Assembly (NCBI GenBank): GCA_039024915.1
Contig: JBCCPK010000002.1
Span: 1 to 64,000, forward strand
Length of the DNA: 64,000 bases
Source of the DNA: Pseudomonadota bacterium
GTDB lineage: Bacteria; Pseudomonadota; Alphaproteobacteria; Rhizobiales; MH13
Direction of reading: 5' to 3'
Shown here: piece by piece, positions 37,664 through 47,284 of the stretch
Position numbering within the stretch: the stretch's first letter is position 1
Layout of the letters: each line of letters opens with the position of its first letter
The notes under the pieces: model-generated
Told to the model about the DNA's origin: nothing
Database searches by the model: none
The model's input: only the letters and a program-made list of their open reading frames with translations
Program-made: the position numbers and the translations under genes

Positions 37664-38555
37664 TCCGCTTTTCCCTGGCTTTACCACCGGCTTTCACAGC
37701 TGCCTGGACGGGGTCGATATCGCCTACGTGGCCGGTGGCAACGGACCGCCGCTCCTTCTATTGCACGGCTATCCGCAGACCCGAGCCATGTGGTCGGAGC
37801 TTGCGGGCACGTTAGCCCAGTCCTTCACCGTGATAGCGGCTGATCTACGCGGTTACGGCGCGTCGAGCAAACCCGAACCAAACCAGGACGGCGCACCCTA
37901 CAGCTTCCGCGACATGGCCGCTGATATGCTCAGCTTGATGAGCGCACTGGGGCATCAACGCTTTCATCTAACGGCCCATGACAGGGGTGCGCGCGTTGGC
38001 CATCGGCTCGCCCTTGATGCGCCGGAGCGTTTGATCAGCCTGTGCCTGCTGGACATCATCCCCACGACCGACGTTTGGGCAAACATGGACGCGGAGATGA
38101 GCCTCGCCTACTGGCACTGGCCACTGCTCGCCCAGTCGCCCGGCTTTGCAAGCAGCCTGATCACGCCGGATCCTGACGGGTTCTTCGAACACTGCCTGCA
38201 AAGCTGGGGGAAGGCAAAACTGACCGATTTCGATCCGGAGAGCCTCGAAGCCTATCGCGCGGCCTGGCGTGATCCTGCCATGATCATCGCAACCTGCGCA
38301 GATTATCGTTCGGGGGCGTTCGCAGACCTCGATCACGACCGGCAGGACGAACAGAAGACCATCCAATGCCCGTTGCTGGTGCTTTACGGAGCACGTGGCG
38401 TGCTTGCCCAAAAGTTCGACGTTGGTGCGCTTTGGCGTCGGCGCGCCAGCGGGCCGGTCCAGTGCGAAGCCATCGATGGGGGACACTTCTTCGTCGATAC
38501 CGCTCCAACCGAAACACTCGCCGCCTTACGCGACTTTCTTCACGCGCCGCCTTAG
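37653..38555 (+). CDS. Alpha/beta hydrolase, fluoroacetate dehalogenase-like
   Basis: The frame starts at TTG 37653, overlapping the previous stop, and encodes 300 residues. It has LLLLHGYPQTRAMW, then the nucleophile region HLTAHDRGARVGHRLALDAP with Asp110, Arg111 and Arg114. These correspond to the catalytic Asp and carboxylate-binding arginines of bacterial fluoroacetate dehalogenases. SLAYWHWPLLAQ matches their halide pocket, and GGHFF supplies the base. Haloacetate or a related halo- or epoxy-acid is therefore a likely substrate, but epoxide hydrolases look similar. It is the last gene of the cluster beginning at 36319. Confidence 0.82.
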   Translation: MSADPLFPGFTTGFHSCLDGVDIAYVAGGNGPPLLLLHGYPQTRAMWSELAGTLAQSFTVIAADLRGYGASSKPEPNQDGAPYSFRDMAADMLSLMSALGHQRFHLTAHDRGARVGHRLALDAPERLISLCLLDIIPTTDVWANMDAEMSLAYWHWPLLAQSPGFASSLITPDPDGFFEHCLQSWGKAKLTDFDPESLEAYRAAWRDPAMIIATCADYRSGAFADLDHDRQDEQKTIQCPLLVLYGARGVLAQKFDVGALWRRRASGPVQCEAIDGGHFFVDTAPTETLAALRDFLHAPP

Positions 38556-39277
38556 CGCTTGCGCGCGACGAGAAATGGCCGGGTATCCTTACCCTTTGAC
38601 GCATGGCTTTCTTCGAGGATGACGTCAAATCCAGCCTCATCAAAGGCACGTTCCATATCGCCGAATTTGAGGCAATGGACGGTCGATGGTGCCTTGCCGA
38701 TGAGCGACAGGGTCGGGATCATCACCCAACGGATAAGCGGGTTCATCTCGCCAATGCTTGGCGTTTTGGACATCAGGAGACCGCCTGGCTTGATGCTTGC
38801 TGCAATGGCGGCGAGCGCTGCATCAATATCCGTGACCAGATGAAATAGGTTGAATGCCAGCACGGCATCGAACTGCTCGCCAGAGAACCGGACATCGTCC
38901 GCCGTGGCTGCAACGAAGTGTACCGTGTCTATGCCTTGCTCATGCGCTTTGCCGCGGGCAATCTCAACCATCGCCGGTGAGATGTCGGTCGCGACGATTT
39001 CCTTGGCGTGTGGCGCAAGCTTCAGGGCCGTTGTGCCGGTTCCGCAGCCCACCTCGAGAACACGGTCGGTTGGCTGAAGATGGTCGACAACGCGGCTGAG
39101 CGTGCGCTCGTAGCCGGCTGGGTCGCCGATCTTGCTCTTTGCGTACTTGGCGGCGATCTTGTCCCAGAAGCGGGCATCTTTTGCGGTGCTATCGGACACG
39201 GTGGGGCTTTGTGCTCGGCTGGCGTTGGCGGCGGAAAAGCGCGCGGTTTCGAGGGTCTTGATGGTTTGTGTGGTCAT
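38552..39277 (-). CDS. Class I SAM-dependent methyltransferase
   Basis: The 241-residue protein has the Rossmann methyltransferase motifs VLEVGCGTGTTALKLA (motif I), VATDISPAMVEIAR (motif II) and FDAVLAFNLFHLVTDIDAAL (post II), followed by LKPGGLL-like SIKPGGLLMSKTPS. The first 30 residues are not conserved. The methyl acceptor is unknown. It is divergent from a LysR regulator 85 bases away, the usual arrangement for a regulator and its target, and its stop overlaps the hydrolase end by 4 bases. Confidence 0.88.
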   Translation of the reverse strand: MTTQTIKTLETARFSAANASRAQSPTVSDSTAKDARFWDKIAAKYAKSKIGDPAGYERTLSRVVDHLQPTDRVLEVGCGTGTTALKLAPHAKEIVATDISPAMVEIARGKAHEQGIDTVHFVAATADDVRFSGEQFDAVLAFNLFHLVTDIDAALAAIAASIKPGGLLMSKTPSIGEMNPLIRWVMIPTLSLIGKAPSTVHCLKFGDMERAFDEAGFDVILEESHASKGKDTRPFLVARKR

Positions 39278-39350
39278 CGCATGTCTCCTTCAAGACCGCA
39301 TCTAGCGCTCAACAAATTTTTATAGAATTGCCCGATTTTGAAGGCATGAT

Positions 39351-39364
39351 ATACAAATCTGTAT
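39351..39364 (+). promoter_or_regulatory. Candidate LysR-type binding site
   Basis: ATACAAATCTGTAT is a dyad (ATACA/TGTAT) overlapping the LysR start codon in the 85-base divergent region with the methyltransferase. It is close to the T-N11-A consensus but has an N10 spacing, so the call is tentative. Confidence 0.35.
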
Positions 39365-40271
39365 GAGTAGCTTTGACTGGAACCAGATGCGCGGTTTCCT
39401 TGCCGCAGCCGAAACGGGTTCCTTATCGGCGGGCGCACGCAAGCTCGGTCTGACCCAACCGACGCTCAGCCGCCAAGTGGCGGCGCTTGAGGAGCGACTT
39501 GGCCTGACGCTGTTCGAACGCATCGGCAAGCAACTGATTCTCACCGAAACAGGTCTCGACCTGCTCGAGCACGGGCGACGGATGGGCGAAGCGGCCGACG
39601 CGCTCGCGCTCACTGCCTCTGGCCGATCAGAATCGATCGTCGGGCGGGTCAGTATCTCGGCTGGCGACAGTATGTCGATCTACGCGCTACCGCCGATCGT
39701 CGCAAAGATAAGGCAGATCGCGCCGCAGATCAGTATTGAGCTGGTGTCGTCCAACACGCTTTCCGACCTGCGCCGCCGGGAAGCCGACATCGCGATCCGC
39801 CATGTCGAACCGACCGAGCCCGACCTCATCGGCAGGAAGCTGCGCGACGATGTCGCTCACTTTTTTGCGTCGGCCGATTGGATTGCACGCAACGGCCACC
39901 CCAAGGACGCATCACACGTGCAGGCCAGCGACTTCATCGGCTTTGAGCCGACGGAGCGGTTTGCTCGATTTCTGCGAACGATGGGGTTTGATCTCGGCGT
40001 CGATGATTTCATGGCCCTGTCCAACAACACCGTATCGTGCTGGCAAATGGCGCGTTTAGGCCTCGGTATCTGCGCTATGGGCCGTGATATCGCAATCCAA
40101 TTTCCGTCAATGGTCCGGGTTCTGGAGGACGTGCCAAGTATCCCTGTGCCGATATGGTTGCTTACCCACCGGGAGCTTCGGACGTCGAAACCCATCCGCT
40201 TGGTTTTCGACCTGCTGGCCGAAGAAATGGCGAAGGCTCCTCACGAGGGGAGCTTTGCGTCACTCGATTAG
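39363..40271 (+). CDS. LysR family transcriptional regulator
   Basis: The 302-residue regulator has the helix-turn-helix SFDWNQMRGFLAAAETGSLS, then LGLTQPTLSRQVAALEERLG and FERIGKQLILTETG. The effector domain includes VGRVSISAGDSMSIYALPPI and LRRREADIAIRHVEPTEPDL. It is divergent from the SAM methyltransferase gene and probably controls it. The ligand is unknown. Confidence 0.9.
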   Translation: MSSFDWNQMRGFLAAAETGSLSAGARKLGLTQPTLSRQVAALEERLGLTLFERIGKQLILTETGLDLLEHGRRMGEAADALALTASGRSESIVGRVSISAGDSMSIYALPPIVAKIRQIAPQISIELVSSNTLSDLRRREADIAIRHVEPTEPDLIGRKLRDDVAHFFASADWIARNGHPKDASHVQASDFIGFEPTERFARFLRTMGFDLGVDDFMALSNNTVSCWQMARLGLGICAMGRDIAIQFPSMVRVLEDVPSIPVPIWLLTHRELRTSKPIRLVFDLLAEEMAKAPHEGSFASLD

Positions 40272-40284
40272 GGGGAAGGTGGCA

Positions 40285-40452
40285 CTACTGCGCCTGACCC
40301 TGATTGGCCGGCACACACCGCTGGCTGGGCTGGTCAAACCGCTCACCCTCGGCGCACTGCGGCGCTCGGGTCTCACTGGGCGGCAACACTTTGGCCTGGG
40401 CAAACAGGGGGGCGGCAAGCAGGATCGCAGTGAAGGTCAGGCGTTTCAGCAT
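40285..40452 (-). CDS. 55-residue secreted two-cysteine protein
   Basis: The start ATG 40452 (MLKRLTFTAILLAAPLFAQA) has GGGAGAGCTC-type purines (GGAG) upstream, and a signal peptide covers the first 20 residues. The mature part is about 35 residues with two cysteines (APQCAEGERFDQPSQRCVP), a spacing seen in small secreted proteins with a single disulfide. I do not recognise a family. It ends 13 bases from the convergent LysR gene. The predicted signal peptide and the good ribosome site make it likely to be real. Confidence 0.55.
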   Translation of the reverse strand: MLKRLTFTAILLAAPLFAQAKVLPPSETRAPQCAEGERFDQPSQRCVPANQGQAQ

Positions 40453-40568
40453 GGGAGAGCTCCGTCTCAGATCGTGCGGGGATCGATGGATGATGACCAC
40501 ATCATCCGCCGACCACCGCGCACGGTCCAATCAAGCCCTGGTGAGCCCGCCGTTATCGCCGGCTTGCC

Positions 40569-42542
40569 CTACAGCGTGATGCGGAACCGCGCAAAGCCAT
40601 CAGGCCCGTCGCCCGCCGGCTCAATGGTAACGCCCGGCACCTGGTCGGCGTACTGCGTTGCCGCCGGCCCGGTATCGAACAGGACCGTGGTGCCATCCAT
40701 CGGCGCAAACGACCAATTGGCGTCAGCACGCGGGCTGATCGTGCCTTGCTCCACGATGTAGCGAACGATGACATCGCGGTTCGTGTCGGGTCCCTCGAAG
40801 ATCGTCGTGTCAGGCGACGCGCCGGGGAAATTTCCGCCGCCACCAGCGCGGTAGTTGTTCGAGGCAATCACGAACTGCTGGTCAGGCGTCACCGGCACAC
40901 CATTATAGGCGAGGTCGACAATCCGGTTTGCATCGGGCGCGACCACATTGCCGTCCGTATCGAACTTTGAAGGTTGCGACAGGTCGATCTGGTAGGTCAC
41001 CCCGTCGATCACATCGAAATTGTAGCTTGGGAAGGATGGGTTGAGCAGAACCTGATCCTGACCGCCGGGTTCGATCTGATTGAAGATGCCCGCAGAGCGC
41101 TCGAGCCAATCCTTGAGCTCCGCACCGGATACCAGAACTGCCCGCGCGGTGTTCGGATAGAGGTAGAGATCGGCAACGTTCTTGATGGCGACATCGCCCT
41201 CGGGGACATCGGTGTAGTATTCGGGACCGCCGCGCCCGCCCGCCTTGAACGGTGCCGCCGCGGACAGGATAGGCAGGCCCTCATACTCGGTTCCCTGCAT
41301 CATCTGCTCAATGTACCACGTCTGTGCGATCGACACGACCTGTACGGAGGGATCGTCGGCGACGAGCGCGAAGTAGCTGTGCAGAGCCGAGTCCGTCCGG
41401 CCGACCGCGCGGCGCACATAGGCGAGCGTCTCATCATGCTCCTGCTGAACGGAAGCTTCGACTTCCGGCACGCTCTCGACGAGTGCGGTTACCGAACGGT
41501 CCTCATTGCGCATGGAAATCGGCCGCGCTTCCGATGTGTGCGCGGCAATTTTCCAGCTGCCGCCGTCGCGTTCCAGCATGAGGTCGACAAGACCCATATG
41601 GCTTCCCCAGAAGCCGCCCATCGCGGCCGGCTTGCCCATGATCGTCCCCGCAGCCGCATCGACGCCCGCGGTCTCTTCATAGTCCGGCCCCGGGAAGACC
41701 CGGTGATGGTGGCCGGTCAGGATGGCATCAATACCAGCAATAGCCGCCAGCGGCACTGAAGCGTTCTCCATCCCGTCGGACACGTTCGCTTCGCCGATGC
41801 CGGAGTGCGACAGCGCGATGATGATGTCCGCCCCCTCCTCCTTCATCTGCGGGATATAGGCGTTAGCGGCGTCCAGAATGTCACGCGCCTGCACATTGCC
41901 TTCGAGATGGCGGCGATCCCAATTCATGATCTGGGGCGGCACGAAACCGATCAGCCCGACCTTGATGGGGTGCGTTTCGCCCGCGCCGTCGGTCACCTCA
42001 TGATCGAGAACGACGTAAGGCGGCACGAAGGTTTTGTCGTCGCGCGCGGTGGCGCCCATTTCCATGGCAACATTCGCGCAAACCACAGGGAAGGCAGCGC
42101 CCATCAGCGACTTTTCAAGGAACGACAGGCCGTAGTTGAACTCGTGGTTGCCGAGCGTGGAGGCATCGAACCCGAGCACATTCATCGCATCAATGATCGG
42201 ATGGGTGTCGCCTTCATTCATCCCGCGCTCATAGGCGATGTAATCGCCCATCGGGTTGCCTTGCAGAAAATCGCCATTGTCGATCAGAAGCGAATTGGTG
42301 CTTTCGTCGCGCACATCCTGAATGAGGGCCGCCGTACGCGCCAAACCCACCGTGTCGCGAGGTCGATCAGAGTAGTAGTCATACGGGAATACGTGCACGT
42401 GCAGGTCGGTCGTCTCCATGATCCGAAGATGTGCCTGGTTCGCCATGGCGCGCGCGGAAAACGGATGCAGTGCGATGAGGCTGCTGGCCCCGGCAACGGC
42501 CGTGCCGGCCAGAAAAGTTCGACGATTGAGTGTGATGGACAT
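40569..42542 (-). CDS. cpdB: 2',3'-cyclic-nucleotide 2'-phosphodiesterase/3'-nucleotidase (CpdB-like)
   Basis: The start ATG 42542 ([20 protein letters not shown]) provides a twin-arginine signal; the product is 657 residues. The metallophosphatase domain shows [48 protein letters not shown] and [10 protein letters not shown], which together hold two metals. The C-terminal 5'-nucleotidase domain has a substrate-stacking region around [13 protein letters not shown]. It degrades 2',3'-cyclic nucleotides and 3'-nucleotides in the periplasm, allowing reuse of extracellular RNA products. Confidence 0.93.
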   Translation of the reverse strand: MSITLNRRTFLAGTAVAGASSLIALHPFSARAMANQAHLRIMETTDLHVHVFPYDYYSDRPRDTVGLARTAALIQDVRDESTNSLLIDNGDFLQGNPMGDYIAYERGMNEGDTHPIIDAMNVLGFDASTLGNHEFNYGLSFLEKSLMGAAFPVVCANVAMEMGATARDDKTFVPPYVVLDHEVTDGAGETHPIKVGLIGFVPPQIMNWDRRHLEGNVQARDILDAANAYIPQMKEEGADIIIALSHSGIGEANVSDGMENASVPLAAIAGIDAILTGHHHRVFPGPDYEETAGVDAAAGTIMGKPAAMGGFWGSHMGLVDLMLERDGGSWKIAAHTSEARPISMRNEDRSVTALVESVPEVEASVQQEHDETLAYVRRAVGRTDSALHSYFALVADDPSVQVVSIAQTWYIEQMMQGTEYEGLPILSAAAPFKAGGRGGPEYYTDVPEGDVAIKNVADLYLYPNTARAVLVSGAELKDWLERSAGIFNQIEPGGQDQVLLNPSFPSYNFDVIDGVTYQIDLSQPSKFDTDGNVVAPDANRIVDLAYNGVPVTPDQQFVIASNNYRAGGGGNFPGASPDTTIFEGPDTNRDVIVRYIVEQGTISPRADANWSFAPMDGTTVLFDTGPAATQYADQVPGVTIEPAGDGPDGFARFRITL

Positions 42543-42705
42543 GATTGGCTCCCCGTTTCGGCCGGAGCCCCCACCCCGGCGCACTGTCACGACGCTGCTG
42601 GTTTAGCAGGCGCACATGACACAAATGCACGCCCGTCGAAGAGATAAGTCAACGCTGATTGAGCCGGGTAAGGGTTCTTGCGCATTTGCAAGGCTCGCCA
42701 CCAAG

Positions 42706-42740
42706 AAAAAAGGCTCCCGCCCCGGATGGGCGGAAGCCTC
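42706..42740 (-). terminator. Terminator of the DoxX gene
   Basis: On the minus strand AGGCTTCCGCCC pairs with GGGCGGGAGCCT across a short loop and is followed by TTTTTT, 32 bases after the DoxX stop. Confidence 0.75.
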
Positions 42741-42771
42741 TTGATGCATACGCATCGATGACAGGAAATCG

Positions 42772-43206
42772 CTAGATCAGCTTGCGTCCAGTGACGTCAC
42801 CGTTCCCGCGGAACAGGAAGAACAAGCCGCCTGCGAGCAACATACCCTGCAGCTGCCAACCGGCGAACGGGCCAAAGTAAATCATGACGATCACGCCAGC
42901 GACCACGCTTGCGATGGCCAGTCCACCGAGGCGAGTGAGAAGATCTGCGAACCAGTTATTGCGGATCAAACCACCCAGCAGAATAGCGGCACCGCCAGCA
43001 AATTCCGCGAACGTTGCAAGTCCAAACAGGATCAGCGGCAAACCGTAGGCTTCGGCTTGTCCGGCGAAGTCCGGCAGTTTGAAGGTTGCCTGCTCAATGA
43101 TGATAACGGCAAGTGGAATACGGATAAACCAGTCCGCGCTGCGGATGGTTGGGATGCGTCGGCTGACGTTTGCAACGGAGCCGACTGCAGCATCGAGGGA
43201 AGCCAT
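42772..43206 (-). CDS. DoxX family membrane protein
   Basis: The 144-residue protein has four hydrophobic helices (IPLAVIIIEQATFKLPDFAG, then LILFGLATFAEFAGGAAILL, LGGLAIASVVAGVIVMIYFG and a final helix GMLLAGGLFFLF). This matches the DoxX/SURF4-like fold. Members are inner-membrane proteins linked to quinone or redox processes, mostly without direct proof. AAGGAG precedes the ATG. It is a single gene with its own terminator. Confidence 0.85.
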   Translation of the reverse strand: MASLDAAVGSVANVSRRIPTIRSADWFIRIPLAVIIIEQATFKLPDFAGQAEAYGLPLILFGLATFAEFAGGAAILLGGLIRNNWFADLLTRLGGLAIASVVAGVIVMIYFGPFAGWQLQGMLLAGGLFFLFRGNGDVTGRKLI

Positions 43207-43421
43207 TCTATCAATCTCCTTTCTACTTAGGTCTTATGTTGCCATACGTTTTCAAGTTTACCGATAGATCATCCGCAACAGCGCAATCATGTGCGACATG
43301 CCGCCGCGTATGATTTCGGCAGAACGGCCTGCAATCGTGTCAAAGCTGCTGACAAACCCTTGTCAGGAGGTCACCAATTGAACCCTTTCCCCGCAAGGCC
43401 ATTGCCGCCATATAGGCAGGA

Positions 43422-46196
43422 ATGAGCACCGCCAAAAAATCCAGTTCCAAGCCATCAGGTTTTGAGGAAGCGCCGCAAGCCGCGTTCGACGCCGGCGAAC
43501 CGGTGGACATCTTCGACCCGATGAAGATCGCTAAGCGCGCCAAGGACGAGGCTGCCCAGAGTGATGTTGCGTCTCGCTTCGCGAAATCGATCAACGAGGC
43601 ATTGGACACGTCGAAACCCGAGCCCGGCTCACCTTCAACCGTTCAGCGGACCGCAAAGAGAAGCGCCAGGGAACGCGCCCGAGCCGGTGGTGATGAAGCG
43701 ATCCCATTGAACGTCAAAGACGGTCGCAAGAACAGGCGCTCGGCAAAAGGCGCCAAGGCCGATGGGACCCTGGGAGGCCAAACCGGCGAAGCCAAGCGCA
43801 AGACTTCCAGCAGCAAGACTTCCAGCAAAAAGAACACCGACAAAACCTACACCGTTGGCGATAAACGCACGTCTGGCGGCTACTCCATCGGCGGCACCTC
43901 CGACCCCAAGAAGCGGGCCGAAGCGGGCCTCAACCCGGTGGCGGGGCTCGATGTCTCGCTGGAAGATGCCAAGAATCTGCCCGCCAATACCGGCGTCACC
44001 GCAACGGTCGCGGCGCTTGAGGATCTTATCCAGAACGGGCACCCGGCGTTCCGTGACGGCACATGGACGCCGCACCGCCCGGAACGGCCGACCAAGTCCG
44101 AGGGCGGCATACCCTTTAAGCTCGTGTCGGAGTATGAGCCGCGCGGCGACCAGCCGACCGCTATCGCTGACCTCGTTGAAAGCATCAATGATGGCGACGC
44201 GACCCAGGTGCTGCTGGGCGTCACCGGCTCGGGCAAGACCTACACAATGGCGCAGGTCATCGCGCAGACCCAGCGCCCCGCGGTCGTCCTTGCCCACAAC
44301 AAGACGCTTGCGGCCCAACTCTACGGCGAATTCAAGACGTTCTTCCCCGACAATGCGGTGGAGTATTTCGTCTCCTACTACGACTACTACCAGCCCGAAG
44401 CGTACGTCCCACGCACCGACACGTTCATCGAGAAAGAGTCGACGATCAACGAACAGATCGACCGGATGCGCCACTCGGCAACCCGTGCGCTGCTCGAGCG
44501 CGACGACGTCATCATCGTCGCCTCGGTCTCCTGCATCTACGGGATCGGCTCGGTCGAGACCTACACGGCGATGACGTTCGAGTTGAAGGTCGGGGAGCGT
44601 ATCGAACAGCGCCAACTGCTCGCTGATCTCGTGGCGCTGCAGTACAAGCGCAACGATGGCGCGTTCGTGCGCGGAACCTTCCGGGTCAAGGGCGACACGA
44701 TCGACATCTACCCCGCCCACTATGACGACCGGGCGTGGCGCGTCTCGCTGTTCGGCGACGAGATCGAGGCGATTTCCGAGTTCGACCCGCTGACGGGCAA
44801 AAAGGCGGGCGACCTCAAGAGCGTGAAGATCTACGCCAACTCTCACTATGTGACCCCTCGCCCGACGCTGAACCAGGCCATCGAAGGCATCCAGCGCGAA
44901 CTACAGGTGCGGCTTCAGGAATTGAAGGGTATGGGCCGGCTCCTCGAAGCCCAACGGCTTGAACAGCGCTGCCAGTTCGACCTCGAGATGTTGCAGGCGA
45001 CCGGGTCCTGCGCCGGAATCGAGAACTATTCGCGCTATCTGACCGGCCGCCAGCCCGGCGAGCCGCCCCCTACCCTGTTCGAATACATCCCCGACAACGC
45101 GCTCATCTTCGTCGATGAAAGCCACCAGACGATCCCGCAGATCGGTGCGATGTATCGCGGTGACTTCCGGCGCAAGGCGACGCTGGCAGAGTATGGCTTC
45201 CGCCTGCCCTCCTGCATGGACAACCGTCCGCTCAGATTCGAAGAGTGGGACATGATGCGCCCGCAGACCGTGGCCGTCTCCGCGACCCCGTCGAAGTGGG
45301 AGCTGGAAGAAGCCGGCGGCGTCTTCGCCGAGCAGGTGATCCGCCCCACGGGGCTCATTGATCCACCGGTCGACATCCGGCCTGCAACGATGCAGGTCGA
45401 TGATCTGCTCGACGAGGTCAAGAAGGTCGCCGCCGAGGGCTATCGCAGCCTCGTGACTGTGCTGACCAAGCGCATGGCCGAAGACCTCACCGAATATCTC
45501 CACGAGCATGGCGTGCGCGTGCGCTACATGCACTCGGATATCGACACGGTGGAGCGCATCGAGATCATCCGCGATCTGCGGCTCGGCGCGTTTGACGTGC
45601 TGGTGGGCATCAACCTCTTGAGGGAAGGCCTCGACATCCCCGAGGTGGCACTGGTGGCGATCCTCGACGCCGACAAGGAAGGCTTCCTGCGTTCGGAAAC
45701 CTCGCTGATCCAGACCATCGGCCGCGCCGCGCGCAATGTCGATGGCCGGGTGATCCTGTATGCCGACACCAAGACCGGCTCGATGGAGCGGGCGCTCGCC
45801 GAAACCACCCGCCGCCGCGAGAAGCAGCTCGCCTATAATAAAGAGCACGGGATCACGCCGCAGAGCGTCAAGCGGGACATCGCCGACATTCTCGACAGCC
45901 CCTACGAGAAGGACCATGTCCGGGTGAAGCCGGGGCTTGTTGAAGAGGGCAAGTTGGTCGGCGGCAACATGAAGGTGACGCTGGAGGAGCTCGAGAAGAA
46001 GATGCGCGACGCGGCTGCCAACCTCGAATTCGAGGAAGCGGCCCGCCTGCGCGACGAACTCAAGCGCCTGCGCGAGACCGAGCTTGTGCTGGCCGACGAT
46101 GCGCTGGCCCGCCAGTCAGACGTCGAGAACGTCACCGGCGGATATCAGGGGCAGAAGAAAGGCGGCGGCGCGAAAGCGCGAAGCAAACGGCGCTGA
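43422..46196 (+). CDS. uvrB: Excinuclease ABC subunit UvrB
   Basis: The 924-residue protein is the damage-verifying helicase of nucleotide excision repair. The canonical domain starts only near residue 228 ([20 protein letters not shown]), so there is an extra N-terminal region of about 225 residues rich in Lys, Ser and Gly. Helicase motifs follow: Walker [14 protein letters not shown], the beta-hairpin [46 protein letters not shown] and [19 protein letters not shown]. The C-terminal UVR motif ([16 protein letters not shown]) contacts UvrC, whose gene is at 57436. A hairpin repeat array begins 2 bases after the stop. Confidence 0.96.
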   Translation: MSTAKKSSSKPSGFEEAPQAAFDAGEPVDIFDPMKIAKRAKDEAAQSDVASRFAKSINEALDTSKPEPGSPSTVQRTAKRSARERARAGGDEAIPLNVKDGRKNRRSAKGAKADGTLGGQTGEAKRKTSSSKTSSKKNTDKTYTVGDKRTSGGYSIGGTSDPKKRAEAGLNPVAGLDVSLEDAKNLPANTGVTATVAALEDLIQNGHPAFRDGTWTPHRPERPTKSEGGIPFKLVSEYEPRGDQPTAIADLVESINDGDATQVLLGVTGSGKTYTMAQVIAQTQRPAVVLAHNKTLAAQLYGEFKTFFPDNAVEYFVSYYDYYQPEAYVPRTDTFIEKESTINEQIDRMRHSATRALLERDDVIIVASVSCIYGIGSVETYTAMTFELKVGERIEQRQLLADLVALQYKRNDGAFVRGTFRVKGDTIDIYPAHYDDRAWRVSLFGDEIEAISEFDPLTGKKAGDLKSVKIYANSHYVTPRPTLNQAIEGIQRELQVRLQELKGMGRLLEAQRLEQRCQFDLEMLQATGSCAGIENYSRYLTGRQPGEPPPTLFEYIPDNALIFVDESHQTIPQIGAMYRGDFRRKATLAEYGFRLPSCMDNRPLRFEEWDMMRPQTVAVSATPSKWELEEAGGVFAEQVIRPTGLIDPPVDIRPATMQVDDLLDEVKKVAAEGYRSLVTVLTKRMAEDLTEYLHEHGVRVRYMHSDIDTVERIEIIRDLRLGAFDVLVGINLLREGLDIPEVALVAILDADKEGFLRSETSLIQTIGRAARNVDGRVILYADTKTGSMERALAETTRRREKQLAYNKEHGITPQSVKRDIADILDSPYEKDHVRVKPGLVEEGKLVGGNMKVTLEELEKKMRDAAANLEFEEAARLRDELKRLRETELVLADDALARQSDVENVTGGYQGQKKGGGAKARSKRR

Positions 46197-46197
46197 G

Positions 46198-46442
46198 CGG
46201 TTGTTCCGTTAGGAACAGAGCAAGCAAGAGTGCGGTCGGGCCGCAGGACCGGAGCGGGTAAGATGCCGGTTGTTCCGTCAGGAACAAAGCAAGCGAGAGT
46301 GCGGTCGGGCCGTAGGACCGGAGCAAGCGAGAGTACGGTCGGGCCGCAGGACCGGAGCGGGCAAAAGTACCGCTTGTTCCGTCAGGAACAGAGCAGGCAA
46401 AAGCGCCGGTCGGGCCGCAGGTCCGGAGCGGGTGAGAGTGGC
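46198..46442 (+). repeat. Hairpin tandem repeat array 1 (7 units of 34-36 bp)
   Basis: Seven units start with CGGT or CGCT at 46198, 46233, 46267, 46302, 46336, 46371 and 46407. Each has a stem-loop followed by AGC-rich spacer (for example AGAGCAAGCAAGAGTG). Two stem types are mixed: TGTTCC/GGAACA in units 1, 3 and 6, and GGGCC-GNA-GGACC in units 2, 4, 5 and 7, where the last has GGTCC. The spacer and the invariant CCGNNAGG or CCGNAGG core match the arrays at 47155 and 50458. The array lies directly in the uvrB 3' region. Confidence 0.85.
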
Positions 46443-46454
46443 CGGTCAGGCAGC

Positions 46455-46865
46455 CTAAGCCCAGCCCAGCTGCTTCAACGAGTGGACATCGTTCCAGATC
46501 TTCGTGACGTGGCTGATCTTATCGCCATCGAAGGCCATCGCGTAGACATAGTCGGCGGCGACCGTTTTGCCGGTAGCTGGCACGGGGCCGTCCACGGTGT
46601 GGGTTCCGTGAAACACGGCAAAGGCCGTGGCAATCCCGCGCTCGCCGTCGACTGAAAACGCCTTCAGCTCGTAATGCCCATCAGCGACCGGCACCAGGAG
46701 CCCTTTCATCCACTCGGTGTAGGCTTCAAGCGTGACGACATCGGCAAGCGCGTCAGCCTGGGCGGAGAAGGTCGCCTTATCCGTGCAGAACGCTTGGCAG
46801 ACCGACCAGCCTTTCCCGGTTTCGCAGGCGTCGAAAAACGCCATCGCTGTTGCTGACATATCCAT
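46455..46865 (-). CDS. NTF2/SnoaL-like domain protein
   Basis: ATG 46865 has GGGAGG upstream and yields 136 residues. The pattern (MAFFDACETGKGWSVCQAFC, then ALADVVTLEAYTEWMKGLLV, YELKAFSVDGERGIATAFAV, VAADYVYAMAFDGDKISHVT and KIWNDVHSLKQLGW) fits the NTF2-like fold with ester-cyclase-like features. Many such proteins have no known substrate. It lies between hairpin arrays 1 and 2. Confidence 0.75.
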   Translation of the reverse strand: MDMSATAMAFFDACETGKGWSVCQAFCTDKATFSAQADALADVVTLEAYTEWMKGLLVPVADGHYELKAFSVDGERGIATAFAVFHGTHTVDGPVPATGKTVAADYVYAMAFDGDKISHVTKIWNDVHSLKQLGWA

Positions 46866-47043
46866 GTGTGATCCTCCCGGCATATTCGGTGCAGAGGATG
46901 AGACTAAGCGACGACCGCCCATGAGTCTCGGCGGGACGGCGGATCAATGCTCAAAACCGATGCGCGCCGCGCCTCAATTGCGGGCTGAAGGGGAAAATCA
47001 CACTGGAGAGACCTGTGCAGGTAGCCGGAGCGCCTAACCCGAC

Positions 47044-47146
47044 GTCATGGCCGGGCCTGAACCGGCCATCCAGCTCTATTCGGAACAACAGCTACCAGCG
47101 GCCAGACACTCGGGATGGATCCCCGGATCAAGTCCGAGGATGACGC
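47044..47146. repeat. Dispersed alphaproteobacterial palindromic repeats
   Basis: Two imperfect palindromes lie in tandem: ATGGCCGG...CCGGCCAT at 47047-47070 and ATCCCCGGATCAAGTCCGAGGAT at 47119-47141. Sequences of this kind (GTCATCC-CGGACTTGATCCGGGGATCC on the other strand, in parts) are widespread intergenic repeats in alphaproteobacterial genomes. I recognise the type from memory and cannot name the formal family. Confidence 0.6.
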
Positions 47147-47154
47147 TTAACAGC

Positions 47155-47276
47155 GGTTGGGCCGAAGGCCCAGAGCGAGCAAGGATGCCGGTTGGGCCGA
47201 AGGCCCAGAGCGAGCAAGGATGCCGGTTGGGCCGGAGGCCCAGAGCGAAAAAGATGGAACAGAGCAATCAGGGATG
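47155..47276 (+). repeat. Hairpin tandem repeat array 2 (three 35-bp units plus a partial)
   Basis: Units start with GGTTGGGCC at 47155, 47190 and 47225. The stem is GGGCC-GAA-GGCCC (GGA loop in the third), followed by CAGAGCGAGCAAGGATGCC. A partial fourth unit (ACAGAGCAATCAGGGATG) follows without the stem. Unit length and spacer match array 3 on the opposite strand, apart from 2 bases and a compensated G-C for T-A stem pair. Confidence 0.85.
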
Positions 47277-47284
47277 AAGCGGCG

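Larger units (their letters stand above)
46866..47284. other. Gene-free stretch holding dispersed palindromes and array 2
   Basis: There is no supported gene between the SnoaL-like start and the RlpA-like stop. Bases 46866-47043 hold the SnoaL promoter region. The rest is occupied by the two palindromic repeats at 47044-47146 and the hairpin repeat units at 47155-47276. Confidence 0.6.

Noticed and set aside
41805-42647. 280-codon plus-strand frame opposite the CpdB-like gene
   Set aside because: It is antisense to a gene with complete metallophosphatase motifs and has a histidine/arginine-rich shadow composition.
43635-44846. 403-codon minus-strand frame opposite uvrB
   Set aside because: It is the antisense shadow of uvrB, with biased composition and no motifs.
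46198-46655. Open frames in array 1 as coding sequence
   Set aside because: They consist of repeat units and then run antisense through the SnoaL-like gene.
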